A stretch of DNA of 64,000 nt from Bog-473 sp963836605. GTDB lineage: Bacteria > Actinomycetota > Acidimicrobiia > Acidimicrobiales > RAAP-2. A program made the position numbers and the translations under genes. The notes below the pieces were generated by a model. The model had not been told where the DNA came from and did no database searches. It saw only the letters and a program-made list of their open reading frames with translations. The stretch lies in NCBI GenBank assembly GCA_963836605.1, contig CAWIKB010000011.1:834400-898399 (forward strand). The letters run 5' to 3'. This document shows positions 62,465 to 64,000 of this stretch, in pieces; the first letter of the stretch is position 1; every line of letters starts with the position of its first letter.

Positions 62465-63867
62465 GTGTGCGTCCCTCCGAGTGGTGGGCTTTGACTTGAG
62501 CCGAGGCATCCACCAAAAGGTGGTGCCATCGGGGTGATCCTCGGTGTGTTCCTAGCCGAACCCACCAAAGGAGAGCACCCCGATGGCCCTTGACCAGTCT
62601 GTCTGCACCGAACTGCTGGAGGCGTTCAAAACCTCTGACGGCGTGGATCTGATCCGCGACGCCGTGCGCTACGTCTTCCAGGAGCTGATCGAGTCCGAAG
62701 CGACCGGCGTGATCGGCGCCGAGCGCTACGAACGAAGCGAGGGCCGGGTGACCGAGCGCAACGGGCACCGGGTCCGCCTGGTCTCGACCAAGGCCGGCGA
62801 TGTGGAGCTGGCCATCCCCAAGCTCAGGAAGGGCACCTACTTCCCCTCCATCCTCGAGCCCCGCCGGCGCATCGACCAGGCCCTCTACGCGGTGGTCATG
62901 GAGGCCTATGTCGCAGGGATCTCCACCCGCAGCGTCGACGAGCTCGTCGGCGCCCTCGGGATCGGCACCGGCATCAAGAAGTCCGAGGTCAGCCGCATCT
63001 GCGCTGGCCTCGACGAGGTGGTCGGGGCCTTTCGGGACCCGGCGCCTCGACCACCAAGAGTTCCCCTACGTCTTCTTGGACGCCACCTACCTGCATGTCC
63101 GCGACAACCACCACGTGACCTCCAAGGCCGTGGTCATCGCCACGGGAGTCCGGGCCGACGGGCACCGAGAGATTCTCGGCCTCGATGTCGGTGACTCAGA
63201 AGACGAGGTCTTCTGGCGCGGCTTCCTGCGCTCGCTGCGCACCCGGGGCCTCGCCGGGGTGAAGTTGGTCATTTCTGACCAGCACGCCGGCCTGGTGAGC
63301 GCCATCGGGCGCTGCTTCCAGGGGGCGGCGCACCAGCGCTGCCGGGTCCACTTCGCCCGCAACCTCCTGGCCAGTGTCCCCAAGGGCCAGCACGAGATGG
63401 TGGCCGCGGCCTTCCGGACCATCTTCGCCCACGCCAGCGCCGAAGAGATCGCCGCCCAGTGGGACCACGTGGCCGAGACCTTTACGGGACGCTTCCCCAA
63501 GGCGGCGGTCCTCATGGAGGGGGCCAAGGAGGAGGTGCTGGCCTTCAGTGCCTTCCCGAGGGCGCACTGGCGCCAGCTCTGGTCGACCAACCCGCTCGAG
63601 CGCCTCAACCGTGAGCTCAAGCGCCGCTGCCGGGTGGTGGGCATCTTCCCCAACGAGGCGGCCGTCATCCGGCTCGGCGGTGCCGTGCTCGTCGACATTC
63701 ACGACGAGTGGGTCTCAGCCGAACGGAGGTACTTCTCCGAAGGCTCTATGGCCAAGCTCTACGACGAACGCGATAATGACGACGCGACAGTTGGTGAGCT
63801 CGAGCCCGCCGACTGATCGTCGCCGAGAATCACCGGGTCATTTCCCACCACTCGGCGGGACGCTGCC
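62465..63867 (+). mobile_element. IS256-family insertion sequence, 1403 bp
   Basis: Imperfect terminal inverted repeats: left GTGTGCGTCCCTCCGAGTGG at 62465 and right end, read inward on the other strand, GGCAGCGTCCCGCCGAGTGG ending at 63867; after that TGGG and then GAC are shared. Flanked by GATGATGA on both sides. The DDE transposase occupies most of it. Recent insertion is suggested by the intact duplication. Confidence 0.9.
62583..63816 (+). CDS. IS256-family transposase, frameshifted
   Basis: About 410 residues in two frames joined near 63040: VVGAFRD continues as RRLDHQEFPYVFLDATYL if one C of CCC is removed. N-terminus VDLIRDAVRYVFQELIESEATGVIGAERYERS is typical for IS256/Mutator elements. 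DDE residues: Asp in YVFLDATYLHV, Asp in LVISDQHAGLVSAI and Glu in NPLERLNRELKRRCRVVGIF. AAAGGAG precedes ATG 62583 by 8 bases. Family members are not known to need a programmed shift. Confidence 0.85.
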
Positions 63868-63875
63868 GATGATGA
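63868..63875. repeat. target-site duplication, right copy
   Basis: GATGATGA, identical to the left copy at 62457-62464, directly after the IS right end. Confidence 0.85.
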
Positions 63876-64000
63876 CTCGTTCGCAGTCCGATTGGGGGTC
63901 TCAAGGTTGTCCCGCACCTCGTCTCTCGCCGCATCAAGTGAGACATCGGATTGGTCAAGTGCCCGAACGGCGATTCCGTCTTTCTCTCGTATAAGGCCCA
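63876..64000 (-). pseudogene. Clp N-terminal-repeat protein, N-terminal fragment, runs off window
   Basis: On the minus strand, continuous with the fragment beyond the IS: LIREKDGIAVRALDQSDVSL, DAARDEVRDNLETPNRTANE, which joins through the duplicated TCATCATC to SSSFTLG. LIREKDGIAVRALDQ is the end of a first Clp-N repeat, the same signature as in the second repeat. The start lies beyond 64000. Confidence 0.75.

Larger units (their letters stand above)
57938..64000. mobile_element. integrative element in tRNA-Pro (AICE/pSAM2-like), right end beyond window
   Basis: Next to the tRNA come, all on the minus strand, a tyrosine integrase, an Xis-like HTH gene, a Rep-like replication gene and a small HTH regulator, the rep-xis-int order of actinomycete integrative elements. 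A YefM-YoeB module and an IS256 insertion follow. The element is not closed: attR is not seen, so the limit of 64000 is arbitrary. Conjugation genes are not visible in this part. Confidence 0.7.

Noticed and set aside
57950..64000. Second copy of the tRNA-Pro 3' end (attR)
   Set aside because: No copy of CCGGTTCAAATCCGG found by reading both strands to the end, so the element's far end must lie outside the window.

Overview
The window is about 64 kb of high-GC DNA from an actinobacterium. The evidence is dense GTG/TTG starts, 4-bp stop/start overlaps, a SigR/RsrA-type redox sigma pair, a WhiB protein, a Get3-like BagA/BagB pair, a Rv2690c/CeoB/CeoC-like potassium module, a CYP142-type P450 and a GlnR-like regulator. 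No rRNA is present, so assignment below phylum (Acidimicrobiia is my guess) is inference.

Layout. 1-10188 (minus): a tightly packed cofactor run, sigR-rsrA-zincin-tilS/hpt fusion-folE-folP-pseudo-phosphatase-folB-folK-DUF2520-panC-panD-nadB, most genes touching or overlapping. 10262-13783: CYP142-like P450, SDR and MaoC hydratase (probably sterol side-chain catabolism) with a MerR regulator. 13821-17378: pgeF-murL-murD2, a peptidoglycan stem-peptide module using the MurD2/MurL route to D-Glu. 17405-26864: accessory genes, including a haem-oxygenase-like diiron enzyme, an AEC-like permease, a superinfection-immunity-like protein, a methyltransferase/VOC pair, a secreted protein plus phospholipase C pair, a MarR regulator and a sulfatase. 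26940-34198: tRNA-Thr, holB, tmk, topA and a proton-pumping pyrophosphatase. 34409-39351: KimA/Rv2690c-like permease with a fused OB domain, divergent from two TrkA proteins, then a HAD phosphatase and a 24-codon membrane peptide. 39383-47250: primary-type sigma factor, nadE, an Rpf-like wall hydrolase behind a long leader that resembles a c-di-AMP riboswitch, glnA and a GlnR-like regulator. 47232-57831: ridA, a ferredoxin fused to a degenerate CoxL-like domain, erpA, mrp, MBL and Nudix hydrolases, a DUF929 protein without its CxxC, whiB, bagA-bagB, a response regulator and a CBS/CorC protein.

57863-64000: tRNA-Pro followed by an integrated element of pSAM2/AICE type (int, xis, rep, an HTH regulator with paired palindromic sites, a YefM-YoeB toxin-antitoxin). 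An IS256-family element with an 8-bp target duplication has split a two-repeat Clp-N gene at the window end.

Data quality: single-base frameshifts interrupt many otherwise well conserved genes (pgeF, topA three times, the HAD phosphatase, a secreted protein, int, xis, rep, the transposase). Because topA is essential, many are probably sequencing or assembly indels rather than real gene loss; the cluster in the mobile element could be either.
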